From NCBI GenBank assembly GCA_963749145.1, contig CAVVLN010000005.1, positions 1,178,001 to 1,242,000 of the forward strand: 64,000 bases of DNA, read 5' to 3'. Within the stretch, counting starts at the first letter, position 1. Each line of letters starts with the position of its first letter. The position numbers were made by a program, and so were the translations under genes. This DNA is from JASHPR01 sp963749145. Lineage in GTDB: Bacteria; Actinomycetota; Actinomycetes; Streptosporangiales; Streptosporangiaceae. The notes under the pieces were generated by a model. It was given only the letters and a program-made list of their open reading frames with translations, was not told the origin of the DNA and made no database searches. Below are positions 1-11,200 of the stretch, piece by piece.

Positions 1-2
1 GC

Positions 3-194
3 CAGAAGCGTTCCCCGCTCCCGGACTTCTATATCGGCGCGCACGCAGCCGTGCGCGGTTACCGGCTCCTGACCCGGGATGCAGCGAGATACCGCACCTA
101 CTTCCCGACTGTCTCGCTCATCGCTCCCGAAGCCGAGCGCCCACCCGGCTACGAGCTCGACGAACGTCCAGATCAGCCAGCTCAGAGTGGCTGA
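3..194 (+). CDS. PIN-domain (VapC-type) toxin, C-terminal part
   Basis: The window opens inside this gene; 63 residues are readable up to a TGA at 192-194. The visible part has the end of a PIN ribonuclease fold: SPLPDFYIGAHAAVRGY, carrying the third acidic residue in PDF, and LLTRDAARYRTYFP, with the fourth in TRD. This pattern is typical of the VapC-type subgroup that ends shortly after an LIAPE segment. PIN toxins cleave RNA and are normally paired with an upstream VapB-like antitoxin, which would lie outside the window. The last 15 or so residues are polar and look like an unstructured tail. Family assignment is good; whether it is an active toxin cannot be judged without the N-terminal acidic residues. 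Confidence 0.75.
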   Translation, partial: QKRSPLPDFYIGAHAAVRGYRLLTRDAARYRTYFPTVSLIAPEAERPPGYELDERPDQPAQSG

Positions 195-490
195 CACCGG
201 CAACAAATCGACCGGCGTCGTCGCCCGTAACGATGGCTCGGTGAGCGTTCTCCTGGCCTCTCCCGTAACTCAGCGTGATGCTGTCGATCGAAGTAGCCGC
301 ATGCCGACCACCGACCTGGCGCGGCGCGACTGGCCTGGAGATCGCCGCCAGGCCGAGGTGTCGTCGGTGATGCAAGTGTTCGTCCCGCCCGCCACCGGCA
401 AGATTCTGCCTGACTGACGCGTGCCATATGCGGCAGCGGTAGTTCGTCTCGCGGCTCCGTCGCCGGGCATCGAGGTGTTGCCGGGTTGGC

Positions 491-1090
491 TCAGTCCGTT
501 GTTTGTGGTTTGAAGATCGTGTCCATGATCTCTGCCCCGGTAGTGAGAACGGGGCGTAGTTCGCGGCGGTAGACGACTTCGGTGGTGCGGGTGCTGGAGT
601 GTCCGGCGAGCCGGGCGATTTCCTCGACGGGGACGCCGGAGGTGGACATGAGGGAGACGAACGAGTGGCGCAGTTCGCGCGGGTTCCAGGTCTCGCCGAT
701 ATCCGCGGCCTCGCAGGCGGCGCGGAACTCGCGGCGGACGTTGGCGGCGTCGAGGGCGGCGCCGGACCTTGTGGCGAAGACGAGGTCGTGTTCGTTGTGC
801 CGCATGCCGGCCGCGCGGCGGTCTGCGGCTTGCTGGTCTTTGTGGGCGCGGAGGGCGTCGGCGGCGATCTGGGGCAGGGCCAGGGTGCGGCGGGATTTCT
901 CGGTCTTGGTGTCGCCGTGGGCGCGTACCGAGCGCCAGACGGCGGCGCTGGCGGGGACGGGCGGGTCGGCGCCGGGGTTGCCGAAGGTGATGTGTTCCCA
1001 GCGCAGGGCGCGGGCTTCTTCGGTGCGGATGCCGGTGGCCAGGCACAAGGCGATGTAGGCGTGCATCCGGGTGTCGGTGGCGGCGGCCAA
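491..1090 (-). pseudogene. Tyrosine integrase, C-terminal catalytic part only
   Basis: About 199 residues from a TTG at 1090 cover only the catalytic domain of a phage-type tyrosine recombinase. Visible are the first catalytic Arg in LATGIRTEEARALRW (about residue 22), the H-x-x-R box in PRELRHSFVSL, the second His in LAGHSSTRTTEVVYRRELRP, and the nucleophile Tyr in VVYRREL. The N-terminal core-binding and SAM-like domains (about 180 residues) are missing: upstream the frame stays open for a while but loses family resemblance. It is therefore a 5'-truncated remnant. A closely similar, further decayed copy lies at 5921-6300 in the same orientation. No excisionase or attachment site was recognised. 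Confidence 0.75.
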
Positions 1091-1524
1091 GGTCAGAGCC
1101 TGATTCCCGGGTAGCTGGGAGATCGTCCGACCGTCAGTTGACCGTCGTGGAAGGCGTAGAGAGTTGGCACTCGGCCTCGCGGACTGACTCCCGATGACAC
1201 GCGGTCTGGCGCGCTGTTCGTGTGGGTTGAACAGTCGGGGAGGGCGCTAGCCCCGAAGGACCGGACGGCGACCGCTTCCACGCCGACATCGCCGAGGTGG
1301 AAACGGCGGTGAGCGGCAGAACAACGAGCTGTGGTCGGTGCCAGATGTTCCTGGCTTCGCCTTCCACCGCAGGGGCAGGCCACCTCGATGACGATCTTGT
1401 GATGAGCGCTGTGTGCCGCCGCCTTCTATGACCTGTGGCCGGGTGATGCTGTGATCGGTGATGTACGGGCAGACTGGGAATCAGTTCAGTTCGCGAAGTC
1501 GCGGTGTGCGTGAGGGGGACCAGT
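1091..1524. other. Gene-free stretch upstream of glgB
   Basis: Short open frames exist on both strands but none shows family motifs or a convincing ribosome site. The minus-strand frame adjoining the integrase fragment (up to about 1383) begins with a CPCGG segment but resembles nothing recognised. The glgB promoter should lie here. The stretch may be debris from the recombination event that truncated the integrase. Confidence 0.4.
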
Positions 1525-3780
<2,256 letters not shown>

Positions 3781-4100
3781 GGCTGATGGCTAACCCCAGC
3801 ACCCATAACCCACGGGGCCTGCCGCTGTAATAGCAAGACCCGACCTCCCGACCGGCGTGCCCGCCGCGCCATGCCAATCGGTACCGCCGATCAGCCTGCC
3901 GGCACCTGCACGCGGTGGATACTGCCGCTGAGCGCGCCAGTTTCACCCGTCCCACGGGCGTCACGACGGTGATCTGGGATCTATCGGAAGGATGGCCACG
4001 GCTGAGCGTTCAGTGCAGCTGCCGCCACCGGTGAGGCCGTCCAGCTACTGCAGATCGCCGCCTCGAAACGGATGGCGTGCGAACTGCCGGCGGCCCGGAA
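3781..4100. other. Convergent intergenic region, no gene seen
   Basis: This lies between the 3' ends of glgB (plus) and the small CBM48 gene (minus). Only spurious high-GC open frames occur. No strong hairpin with a T-run was recognised. Confidence 0.4.
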
Positions 4101-4382
4101 TCAGACCGCGATGCTGGCGCCCTGGCCGTCCCGGGCGGGAACGGTTTCGTCGTCGAACCATATCCCGCCCTCGGCCAGGTAACGGAAGCGCAGCATGCGG
4201 CCGGCCGGGACGGTCACCGCGGCGCTGCGGGTGCCGTTCGCCCGCCGCCGCAGCGGATGGGCGAAGGGATTCCAGCCGTTGAAATCACCCACCACCGACA
4301 CGGCCCCGCGAGGCTCATCGGCCGGCAGTGCGAAGGTGACGCGGACACTGCCGTTATGCCCGGGCTTGGTTGTCTTGATCAA
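4101..4382 (-). CDS. Small isoamylase-N (CBM48/AMPK glycogen-binding) protein
   Basis: A stand-alone glycogen-binding-like beta-sandwich of about 93 residues. The core VRVTFALP...AVSVVGDFNGWNPFAHPLRRR...LRFRYLAEGGIWFDDE is the CBM48/early-set signature, close in style to the CBM48 domain of the neighbouring GlgB (VVGDFNGW in both). Similar small proteins in actinomycetes begin MIKxTKPG, so I took the TTG at 4382, preceded by GGAG/GAGAG. A GTG at 4451 would add 23 residues of low-complexity sequence. It has no catalytic domain, signal peptide or membrane segment. A role in binding glycogen or modulating glycogen enzymes is inference from the fold and from convergence with glgB. Confidence 0.8.
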   Translation of the reverse strand: MIKTTKPGHNGSVRVTFALPADEPRGAVSVVGDFNGWNPFAHPLRRRANGTRSAAVTVPAGRMLRFRYLAEGGIWFDDETVPARDGQGASIAV

Positions 4383-5057
4383 CTGCTCTCTCCACTCCGG
4401 CGCTGGGCCACCCTGATCGGGCCAACTGTCCCTCATTGTGCGCATGGTCACTCATATTGCTGTGCAGGAGCCCCGGCGTGTCGTCGCCGGCGGTGAAGCC
4501 ATCACCGGCCGATAGCCTCAGGCCAGCCAAAGCAGCCACCGACGGGCGGCGCGGCCAGCAGGCCAAGCGCGTCGACCACGGCTTGCGCACGCATCTTGTC
4601 CGGGTCATGCGCCGCTGGATGTCCGCTCCCTGCAGCGCCAGCTCATTTCGGCCGTTCACGCGGTGTGGGCCAGACGACCGCGCCTCCCGCCGAATCCGAG
4701 GTCTGTCGACCCCCGGACAGGCGGTTTGCGACTGCCTATCGCAGGTCGCCGTCGGTCGCCGGGCGAGGTCTTGCCTTGTGAACGCCCTCCACGAGGCCCC
4801 CTGCCTTACGCCCGACCTGGCGGACGATCTCAACGCGGCATTGAGCGCGCGTTACACCCAGCAGCAAGGACTGCGCCGATTGGTGTGTCACCCGGCGAGT
4901 TAGATGTGCGCTCTATTGTTGACGATCGTTCCACGACTGACAGCCTCGGTCGTGGCCAGCACGCTTGAGCCCGCTGCTGTATGTATCCTTACATAGGGTG
5001 AGACGCCTGCCTCATGTCGACTGTCTAAACTATCATGATATGGAGGTTAGTCACCCA
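4383..5057. other. Gene-poor stretch with a palindrome before the acidic orphan
   Basis: No frame on either strand here shows family motifs. One plus-strand frame ending near 4903 reads plausibly for about 40 residues (LTPDLADDLNAALSARY) but has no clear start. The notable feature is the TATGTA-tcct-TACATA palindrome at 4980-4995, listed separately. Confidence 0.35.
4980..4995. promoter_or_regulatory. TATGTA/TACATA palindrome upstream of orphan gene
   Basis: TATGTA, a 4-base spacer, then TACATA: a perfect 6-bp inverted repeat about 60 bases before the ATG at 5058. The AT-rich island stands out from its GC-rich surroundings and could serve as an operator or promoter core. Function is inferred from position only. 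Confidence 0.4.
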
Positions 5058-5705
5058 ATGCCCGGCTCGGAAGTTCCTGACTTCGCGGCTCACTTCTCCG
5101 TTTGCACCTGCCGGAGTGACTCCTGCAGCATATGTGCTGGATTCCAGCTCACGCCAAGAACAGCTGCGGTCCTCTGGTCGATCGCGCAGATCCTTGCGGA
5201 CCAGGGCTATGACGACGTTGAGGAACATGGCAGCGACATACTCCGGAAAAGGGGCGAGTGGCATCTGTTTGATCGCTATCCGAGGCTGACGTGGAGCCAG
5301 GATGCTAGCTGGAGACGTCAGGCGGCTCGATCGTACGACGACCTAGCCTCTGACCTGGCGGCTGGCGATTGGCCATTGCCTACATGTCCGGCAGAGGAGA
5401 TGGCACTCCATTTGATCTTGGAGGACGCCCCGCCTGCTGTCGAGGACGGATGGACTGGGATGGACGAAGACACACTTGCCCCACTCCCCGAGCATCCCGA
5501 TGACTTTAACTGGGACGAGATGCCTGACGTCTTTTTCCAGGACATCGACATTCTTCATCTCTTTGATCCAGAGCTAGATGGGATCGACGACCCGCACGAT
5601 GAACTAAATTTCGAAATGGCTATGGGCGACTACGGGCCAGCGGCGTGGTTCGAGAACTTCGATAACATGCAGCCACGAGACCAGCGGAGAGGCTTTCGGC
5701 GGTAG
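5058..5705 (+). CDS. Acidic hypothetical protein with Cys-rich N-terminus
   Basis: A 215-residue protein with no family I recognise. The start is set at ATG 5058, with GGAGG at 5042-5046. Near the N-terminus is a cysteine cluster (SVCTCRSDSCSICAGF) that could bind metal. A helical-looking middle segment follows (LTPRTAAVLWSIAQILADQGYDDVEEHG). The last 100 residues are very rich in Asp and Glu (MDEDTLAPLPEHPDDFNWDEMPDVFFQDIDI). It has no signal peptide or membrane segment. Base composition is visibly lower in GC than its neighbours, with codons such as CTA, ATA and AAT, suggesting transfer. It sits between two integrase remnants. The very acidic tail resembles DNA-mimic proteins only in composition. 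Confidence 0.6.
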   Translation: MPGSEVPDFAAHFSVCTCRSDSCSICAGFQLTPRTAAVLWSIAQILADQGYDDVEEHGSDILRKRGEWHLFDRYPRLTWSQDASWRRQAARSYDDLASDLAAGDWPLPTCPAEEMALHLILEDAPPAVEDGWTGMDEDTLAPLPEHPDDFNWDEMPDVFFQDIDILHLFDPELDGIDDPHDELNFEMAMGDYGPAAWFENFDNMQPRDQRRGFRR

Positions 5706-5920
5706 TGCGGTGCGCGCAGGCCAGGCCCACGACCGCGGTAACTATGCTGACCAACGACGCAATGCCGCATTACCGTGCCGACGCGCGTCGCATCGACTGA
5801 TCACGTCACGGCAGCTGCCATCTAGCCATGGCGACTCGGGTGCAAATTGATGCGCTCACGGCATGACAGGTAGTGTTTTCGCGGACGCCGTCAGATGCCG
5901 GGCGCCTGCTTGCAGGGTAT

Positions 5921-6300
5921 CTATCCGGGGGCTTGTGCATAGAAGATCTTGTCCATGATTTCGGCTTCGGTGGTCAGCACTGGTCGCAGTTCGCGGCGGT
6001 AGATCACTTCGGTGGTCCGGGAGCTGGAGTGCCCTGCGAGGCGGGCGATCTCCTCGACCGGAACGCCTGAGGTGGACATGAGCGAGACGAATGAGTGGCG
6101 CAGCTCGCGTGGGGTCAAGTCTCCCCGATGTTCGCGGCCGTGCAGATGGCCCGGAACTCGCGCGGGACGTTGGCCGCATCCGGGGCGGCGCCTGACCGGG
6201 TGGCAAAGACGAGATCCTGCTCGCTCGGACGCGTGCCGACGGCGCGCCGGTCGGCGGCTTGCTGCTCCTTGTGGGCGCGGAGCGCGTCGGCGGCCATCGG
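5921..6300 (-). pseudogene. Tyrosine integrase remnant, second copy, frameshifted
   Basis: Two adjacent minus-strand frames rebuild the same protein end as 491-1090. The upstream part reads AADALRAHKEQQAADRR through DAANVPREFRAICTAANIGET, then the frame shifts near 6118. It continues PRELRHSFVSLMSTSGVP, LAGHSSSRTTEVIYRRELRP to a stop at 5921. Compared with the first copy, one base is missing at the shift. Homology starts abruptly at about 6300, so it is both 5'-truncated and frameshifted. Copies one and two share nearly every residue over about 120 positions and are direct repeats about 5.4 kb apart. Confidence 0.75.
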
Positions 6301-6307
6301 CTTGCTC

Positions 6308-6343
6308 TTGTACGGTCTGACCGGCGGACGGTAGAACCTGTAT
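6308..6343 (+). promoter_or_regulatory. Candidate leaderless promoter for the SRPBCC gene
   Basis: TTGTAC at 6308-6313 and TAGAAC at 6332-6337 are 18 bases apart, close to sigma-70-type -35 and -10 boxes. The ATG at 6344 falls 7 bases past the -10 box and no Shine-Dalgarno is visible, suggesting a leaderless transcript, which is common in actinomycetes. Confidence 0.4.
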
Positions 6344-6796
6344 ATGCGCAAGGTGGAAGCTGCGGCAGAGCAGACTGCCCATGTGCCGGCCGAGGTCGTC
6401 TGGTCCCTGCTCAGCGACATCATGGTGTACCCGCAGTGGGGACCATGGCGCAAGGCCGGCTACCGGAGCGAGGGCGACGCGGCCGCGAACGGCAAGGGCG
6501 CCGTCTACTGGCTGGAGGGGTCAAAGCGGTACGGGTTCCGGTACCCCGTCTCGGTTGAGGAAATCCTCGACGTCGAGCCGGGCAAGCGGCTGGCCTACAC
6601 CGTCCTGCGCGGCATCCCGGTGCGCAATTACCGGGCCGAGGTCACGCTGACCCCGTCACCCGACGGCACCCTCATCCGCTGGGGCGCATCGTGGGACCGG
6701 ACCATCCTGGGCCGCCTGGTGTATCGGCCGCTGCGTAACCTGTACCCGGTCATCGTGGCCAGCCTGGTGAAGGCCGCGGAGGCTCCCCAGAGCTAA
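6344..6796 (+). CDS. SRPBCC (START-like) family protein
   Basis: A 150-residue protein with the polyketide-cyclase/START-like pattern: an N-terminal strand leading to VPAEVVWSLLSDIMVYPQWGPWRK, central beta strands (VEEILDVEPGKRLAYTVLRG, NYRAEVTLTPSPDGTLIRW) and a long C-terminal helix (LRNLYPVIVASLVKAAE). The fold forms a hydrophobic cavity for lipids or aromatics; the ligand cannot be predicted. It is cytosolic with no signal sequence. The gene starts directly after the truncated integrase remnant and appears to have its own leaderless promoter. Length is normal for the family. Confidence 0.85.
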   Translation: MRKVEAAAEQTAHVPAEVVWSLLSDIMVYPQWGPWRKAGYRSEGDAAANGKGAVYWLEGSKRYGFRYPVSVEEILDVEPGKRLAYTVLRGIPVRNYRAEVTLTPSPDGTLIRWGASWDRTILGRLVYRPLRNLYPVIVASLVKAAEAPQS

Positions 6797-6997
6797 ACGT
6801 GACACCTCAGCCTTCGACGCGGCGCCTGCGGACTCTTCCATCCAGCGGCGTGACCGCAAAACGGCCGTCCGGCTCTTCGCGGAACACGCCCAGGGCCGGT
6901 GAGCATCCTCAGCAGCCGCTGCAGCGATGAGCGGTCCGCGCCGGTCCGAACGTGGCGACGCTCCGGGGAGACCCGGGCGGCGCCGGCTCTCGCGCCC

Positions 6998-8014
6998 TCA
7001 GGCCGGCCCGCCCGGCTCGATCATCACCTTCAGGCCCCGGCGCTGCGCGGCCAGCCGGAACGCCTCAGCCGCGGCGGCCAGCGGGAACCGGTGCGTCACC
7101 AGCGGACTGAGATCGACCTGGCCGCGCACGGCCAGGTCGATCGCCCGCGGGTAGACCTCGTTCATCCGGCGGACCATCGCGATCGTCAGGCCCTTGCGCC
7201 TGGCGACCGACGCGCGGAACCTGGTCCAGTCGTCACCGGGGATGCCGGCCAGCACCACCCGTCCCCCCGGGCGCGCCACCGCCATCGCGAGCTGGACCGC
7301 CTCGTCGGTTCCCGCGATCTCGAAGGCCGTGTCCACACCGCCGCAGGCCAGCTCGCGCAACCCCGCCTCAGCGCCCGGCGCTGCCGGATCCACCACGGCC
7401 CCGGCGCCGTAGCGGCTGGCCGCGTCCCTGCGGTGCGCCAGCGGGTCGACAGCCAGCACCGGCACCGCGCCCGCCGACCGCAGCAACTGCACCAGCAGCA
7501 GCCCGATCGGGCCGCAGCCGACGACCGCCGCCGTGCCCCCGATCCGCAGGTGGCCCAGGTCCAGCGCGTGGATCGCCACGCCCAGCGGCTCGAGAACCGC
7601 CCCCTCGGCGTCGCTGAGCCGGTCGGGCAGCCGGTGCAGCCGCGAGGAAGGCCAGGCCACGAACTCGCGCATCAAGCCGTCCTGCCCGCCATGCCCGGCA
7701 AACACGATCCTGGTACACAGGTTGCGGTAGCCGTCCAGACAGCAGCGGCACGCTCCGCAGGGAACCGCCGGGTCGATCGCCACCCGCTCACCGCGCCTGG
7801 GCCCGTCCTCGATGATCCCCGCTCCCTCGTGCCCGAGGACGAGCGGACGGTCCAGCACCGCATCCCCGATCCCTGCCTCACCCCACCAGTGCAGGTCCGA
7901 GCCGCAGATTCCAACCGCGCGCACCCGCACCAGGCTGGTCCCGGGCCCGGGCGCGGGCACCGGCTCGCCGCCGAGCCGCAGCTCACCCACCCGGTGCAAC
8001 CTGGCCACCAGCAT
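6998..8014 (-). CDS. Zinc-dependent medium-chain alcohol/polyol dehydrogenase
   Basis: A 338-residue MDR-superfamily oxidoreductase. The catalytic zinc site is seen in AVGICGSDLHWW (Cys), LVLGHEGAGII (His-Glu) and a later Glu in AVLEPLGVAIHAL. The structural zinc cysteines follow the usual spacing in CGACRCCLDGYRNLC. The Rossmann nucleotide site is AAVVGCGPIGLLLVQLL. This pattern fits sorbitol/threonine-dehydrogenase-like enzymes oxidising a polyol or secondary alcohol with NAD(P); the exact substrate is unknown. ATG 8014 is chosen because GGGAGGAA lies just upstream. The gene is divergent from the FKBP gene and has no obvious operon partner. Confidence 0.88.
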   Translation of the reverse strand: MLVARLHRVGELRLGGEPVPAPGPGTSLVRVRAVGICGSDLHWWGEAGIGDAVLDRPLVLGHEGAGIIEDGPRRGERVAIDPAVPCGACRCCLDGYRNLCTRIVFAGHGGQDGLMREFVAWPSSRLHRLPDRLSDAEGAVLEPLGVAIHALDLGHLRIGGTAAVVGCGPIGLLLVQLLRSAGAVPVLAVDPLAHRRDAASRYGAGAVVDPAAPGAEAGLRELACGGVDTAFEIAGTDEAVQLAMAVARPGGRVVLAGIPGDDWTRFRASVARRKGLTIAMVRRMNEVYPRAIDLAVRGQVDLSPLVTHRFPLAAAAEAFRLAAQRRGLKVMIEPGGPA

Positions 8015-8244
8015 GTGTTCCTCCCGGCACCGCCGCGCTCCGAGCCCGCCCTTCGGCCCACCCGACCCGAGGCTACCCAGCAGGCATCTGGCAGGCAGCC
8101 GACAAGATCGTGTTCTCCACGACGGGGCGGACCCGGGGCGGCATAACCTTGCGCGAGGCGAAGAGGCCTCGCCCAGAATGCGGCGCATGGCTGCCTGGCC
8201 GGGACCAGCGCGCTCCGGTCGAAGAACTACAGAGAGAGGCGAGT

Positions 8245-8616
8245 ATGAGCGTCGGCAAGCCTGAGGTCGACTTTCCCGGCGGCGAGCCGCCGGCCGAGCT
8301 GGAGATCACGGACATCTGGGAAGGCGATGGCCCCGTGGCGAACCCGGGTGACGTGGTCAAGGTTCACTATGTCGGGGTCGCGTTCTCCACCGGCGAAGAA
8401 TTCGACGCGAGCTGGGACCGGGGCGACCCCCTGCAGTTCGAGCTCGGCGCTGGGCGGGTCATCGCCGGCTGGGACCAGGGCGTGCAGGGCATGAAGGTCG
8501 GCGGCCGCCGCCAACTGATCATTCCCCCGGGTCTGGCCTACGGGGACCGGGGCGCCGGGCGCGTGATCGCACCGGGCGAGACCCTCATCTTTGTGTGTGA
8601 CCTGGTCTCGATCTGA
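8245..8616 (+). CDS. FKBP-type peptidyl-prolyl cis-trans isomerase
   Basis: A single-domain cytosolic FKBP of 123 residues. Hallmarks are VKVHYVGVAFSTGEEFDASW, a GDPLQFELGAGRVIAGWDQG core, and GGRRQLIIPPGLAYGDRG with the conserved Tyr, ending in LIFVCDLVSI. These residues line the proline-binding pocket that isomerises prolyl bonds during folding. Start ATG 8245 follows GAGAGGCGAG. There is no signal peptide, unlike the secreted lipoprotein FKBPs. Confidence 0.95.
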   Translation: MSVGKPEVDFPGGEPPAELEITDIWEGDGPVANPGDVVKVHYVGVAFSTGEEFDASWDRGDPLQFELGAGRVIAGWDQGVQGMKVGGRRQLIIPPGLAYGDRGAGRVIAPGETLIFVCDLVSI

Positions 8617-8770
8617 TGAACCTCCCAGCCGGGCTGGAAGACTTCCGTCCGTAAGCTCATCGACCGGCACAGCCAGCGCGTCGTGCATGAGGCCTCCGGG
8701 CAGCGGGACGCGGTCAGCGGCACAGTCGCACGCGATAAACCCGGCGACATTCGGTGGTCATCCCGCGACA

Positions 8771-9515
8771 ATGGCCGACGTGGAGGAGGTCGAGGTCGTC
8801 GTCGCGCATAACGAGCGCGCGACCCTGCGCGTCGGCGACGTGTTCCTGAAGATCGACGCTGACCAGGCCCGCACCGACGTCGAGGTCGAGGCGATGGCTA
8901 TGGCGCCGATCCCGACTCCGGAGATCCTGTGGCGGAAGCCGCCCGTGCTCGCGCTCGCCGCCCTCCCGGGAACGGCACTCGGCCGCCTCGGCGAGCCGTC
9001 GACCGCGTCGCCGGCGGCGTGGGCCGCGGCGGGTGCCGCCGCACGGATACTGCACAACGCGCCGCCGCCATGGGTCGGCCAGAGCCTCGACGCGATCGCA
9101 GCGGAACTCGACGGCGAATGCGAGTGGCTCGTCACCAACGGCGTCCTTCCCACCGACATGGTCACGCGCAACCGCCGGATTTGCCGAGGCTGCGCTCCGG
9201 CCGTGGACGCCGGTGTTCACGCACGGCGACCTGCAAGTCGACCACGTGTTCGTCGACGGTGACAAGATCACCGGCGTAGTCGACTGGTCCGAGGCATGCC
9301 GGGGCGATGCCCTGTACGACCTCGCCGTCCTGACGCTCGGACATGAGGAGAACCTTGGCGACGTCGTTGCCGGCTACGGCACCGACGTCGACCTCGACGT
9401 GATCCGCGCGTGGTGGTCGCTGCGAAGCCTGTGCGGGGTCCGCTGGCTGGTCGAGCACGGCTTCGACCCGTGGGCACCAGGCTGCGAGGTCGACGTGCTG
9501 AGGTCCCGGATGTGA
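8771..9515 (+). pseudogene. Aminoglycoside-phosphotransferase-family protein, frameshifted
   Basis: Two frames make one APH-fold kinase. The first runs from ATG 8771 (MADVEEVEVVVAHNERATLR, FLKIDADQARTDVEVEAMAM) to about 9180. The second continues AEAALRPWTPVFTHGDLQVDHVFVDGD and GVVDWSEACRGDALYDLA to a TGA at 9515. A single extra T in the ATTT near 9179-9182 explains the break; removing it restores R-I-A-E-A-A-L-R. The catalytic HGD and the Mg-binding D of VDW are present, though the Asn usual after HGD is a His, as in a known actinobacterial subgroup. The substrate is unknown. It is either a recent pseudogene or a sequencing error. Confidence 0.75.
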
Positions 9516-9923
9516 GCCGGCTGCCTCCAGCCGCAGCCCTTCACGCCGCTGCTGCTCGGCGGGCGGGTACCCGCCCCGTTGCGCATACCGCATACCTCGG
9601 TCATATGCCCGCAAGCGGCCGACGTCACGAGCCGATCTCTACGAGTTCATTCTGGTTAGTACAGGCGATGACCTGATCGGATTTCGGCCCGCGACGGCGG
9701 TATGCGTACCAGACCAGATGAAGACCATGCAGTCCTGGTCGACGTCGCCAAAATGCGCATTGACCGCCAGGGCCGCCCGGCCAGCATCAATGACGGCCAG
9801 CACTGGCTCGGGAGCATTGGGCTCCCGCCGGCACCCGGCTGGAGGTTGACGGCCAGCCTGCGCTCTATGCTTATGGGGATAGCCCTCTTGGCCGGCTGCC
9901 ACATCCAAACTTTGTGAGGCTCG
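9516..9923. other. Stretch without a convincing gene
   Basis: A plus-strand frame at 9702-9917 (71 codons, starting MRTRPDEDHAVLVDVAK) is open but lacks a ribosome site and known motifs; an overlapping minus-strand frame is equally unsupported. I see nothing I would annotate. Confidence 0.35.
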
Positions 9924-10286
9924 ATGAGCAAGTCACCCATTGCATGGCTCAAAGACGTAGCGGACCACGACTATGACGCGGCGTGCAACTACCTGTCGCT
10001 GAAGTTCGATGACAACCGCGCTAGCGAGATCGTAGATCGCATGAAGAAGGCCGAGCTGACCTCGCGCCGCGCCAATGACATTCTGCGAGCCACCGGCCTG
10101 CCTGCGCTGCCCCTGACTGATCCTGGCGTCCAGCGCGACCTGCTCAAGCTGCTTAACGGTGAGAAGCTGTCACCCGTGCTCGTGTGCGATCAGAAACCAG
10201 GCGCAGACATAGCTGATGGATACCATCGCGTCAGCCTGGCCTATAACATCGACCCGTTCATGAGCGTGCCATTGAGGATAGGCTAG
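9924..10286 (+). CDS. Small ParB-N-like hypothetical protein
   Basis: A 120-residue soluble protein with a GAGG ribosome site six bases before ATG 9924. The C-terminal half contains KLSPVLVCDQKPGADIADGYHRVSLAY, close to the DGxHR loop of the ParB/sulfiredoxin-like nuclease-CTPase fold. The N-terminal half is helical (AACNYLSLKFDDNRASEIVDRMKK). Similar small proteins occur as orphans near mobile elements. I infer a ParB-like fold but no function. The next bases downstream are an integrase scrap. Confidence 0.65.
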   Translation: MSKSPIAWLKDVADHDYDAACNYLSLKFDDNRASEIVDRMKKAELTSRRANDILRATGLPALPLTDPGVQRDLLKLLNGEKLSPVLVCDQKPGADIADGYHRVSLAYNIDPFMSVPLRIG

Positions 10287-10287
10287 C

Positions 10288-10401
10288 AATCCGGTCCGCG
10301 ACGACCTGGTGTTCACGGCGAAGACGGGCCGTCCGATCGAACCAGGCAAACTGGCCCGCTCCTTCCGCTGCATCTGCGCCTGCGGCTCCTCCCGCCGATG
10401 A
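10288..10401 (+). pseudogene. Integrase scrap (tyrosine recombinase)
   Basis: Thirty-seven codons without a start read NPVRDDLVFTAKTGRPIEP then GKLARSFRCICACGS, ending at a TGA at 10399-10401. The DLVFTxxxGRPIEPxxLxRSF pattern occurs between the first catalytic Arg and the HxxR box of phage integrases. It is a short internal fragment. The opposite orientation and different wording show it is not a third copy of the 491/5921 integrase. Confidence 0.5.
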
Positions 10402-10456
10402 CGCGCCGGCGGGCCTACAAGGCCCAAGCGCCCATCCTCTACTGCCGCGGAGGGCG

Positions 10457-11200
10457 TCAGCGAGAGGCGTCGACTACCGGCCAGACCACCTGGGCGTGCT
10501 GGATATCGCTGTGGGCACCGCTGAACGGTGACTGATCGGCGCAGATGACGGCGTTGGCGTCGAGCAGATAGAAGGTGCCCGGCTGGAAGTTGTATCCAGT
10601 TCCCTGTGGCTCGAGCGTGACGGTGGTCCCGGGTGGTGACTGCTGGTAGCCGTCATGACCCAAGGCGCCCCACTGGGCGGCGAGGTCATCGACGGATTCG
10701 GCGTCCTGGTGGGCCAGCATGCTGGCGGCCGGGTACCACCAGCCGCAGGCCCGGTCCGCGGCACTGAACGTGGCCAGCAGCGGGCCGTTGACGTTACCGG
10801 CAACGGCCGACAGCGCGCCCGGCCCGCTGACCAGGAAGTTCGGTACCGGGTTGGCGAATGAGTAGTGGGAGAACGCGCCCTGGATCAGGAGCAGGGTCTG
10901 GACCGGGCTGTTCGCGCCGGTCGCGGCCGGCGGCAGGCCGGAGAGTGAGTAGGACACGAGCCGGGCGCCGAAGCTGTGCCCCATCAGGTGGACACGGATC
11001 CCGGCGTCGGCGGCGGCGAGTTTCCCGATCATGGGACCCAGCCCGTTGCGGCCGATGACGCCGGCCCGGTTTTTCATCTCGTAGTAGGACATGGTGCGCA
11101 GCACTTGCTCGGCACCGTTCCAGAGGCTGGTGAACGGGTTCGGGATGCCCTGGGCGCTGCCAGCCGGGGTTTTCGACATGGCGGCGGCGTTGCCGAACAC
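10457..11200 (-). pseudogene. Alpha/beta-hydrolase-like protein, 5' truncated
   Basis: The best start is GTG 11200, giving 247 residues, but the frame stays open and protein-like upstream to beyond 11340, so the N-terminal part appears lost. The nucleophile elbow is VHLMGHSFGARLVSYSL, the Ser lying in GHSFG. A likely acid/His region follows (LLLIQGAFSHYSF, HQDAESVDDLAAQWGALGHDGY). Similar longer proteins have an N-terminal receiver of strands and a YEMKxRAGxIG segment, present here. The substrate is unknown. The upstream remainder merges into the promoter region of the divergent small gene at 11414. Confidence 0.6.

Noticed and set aside
4383..5057. Protein-coding frame ending at 4903
   Set aside because: It has no ribosome site and only a 40-residue plausible segment; overlapping frames are equally long.
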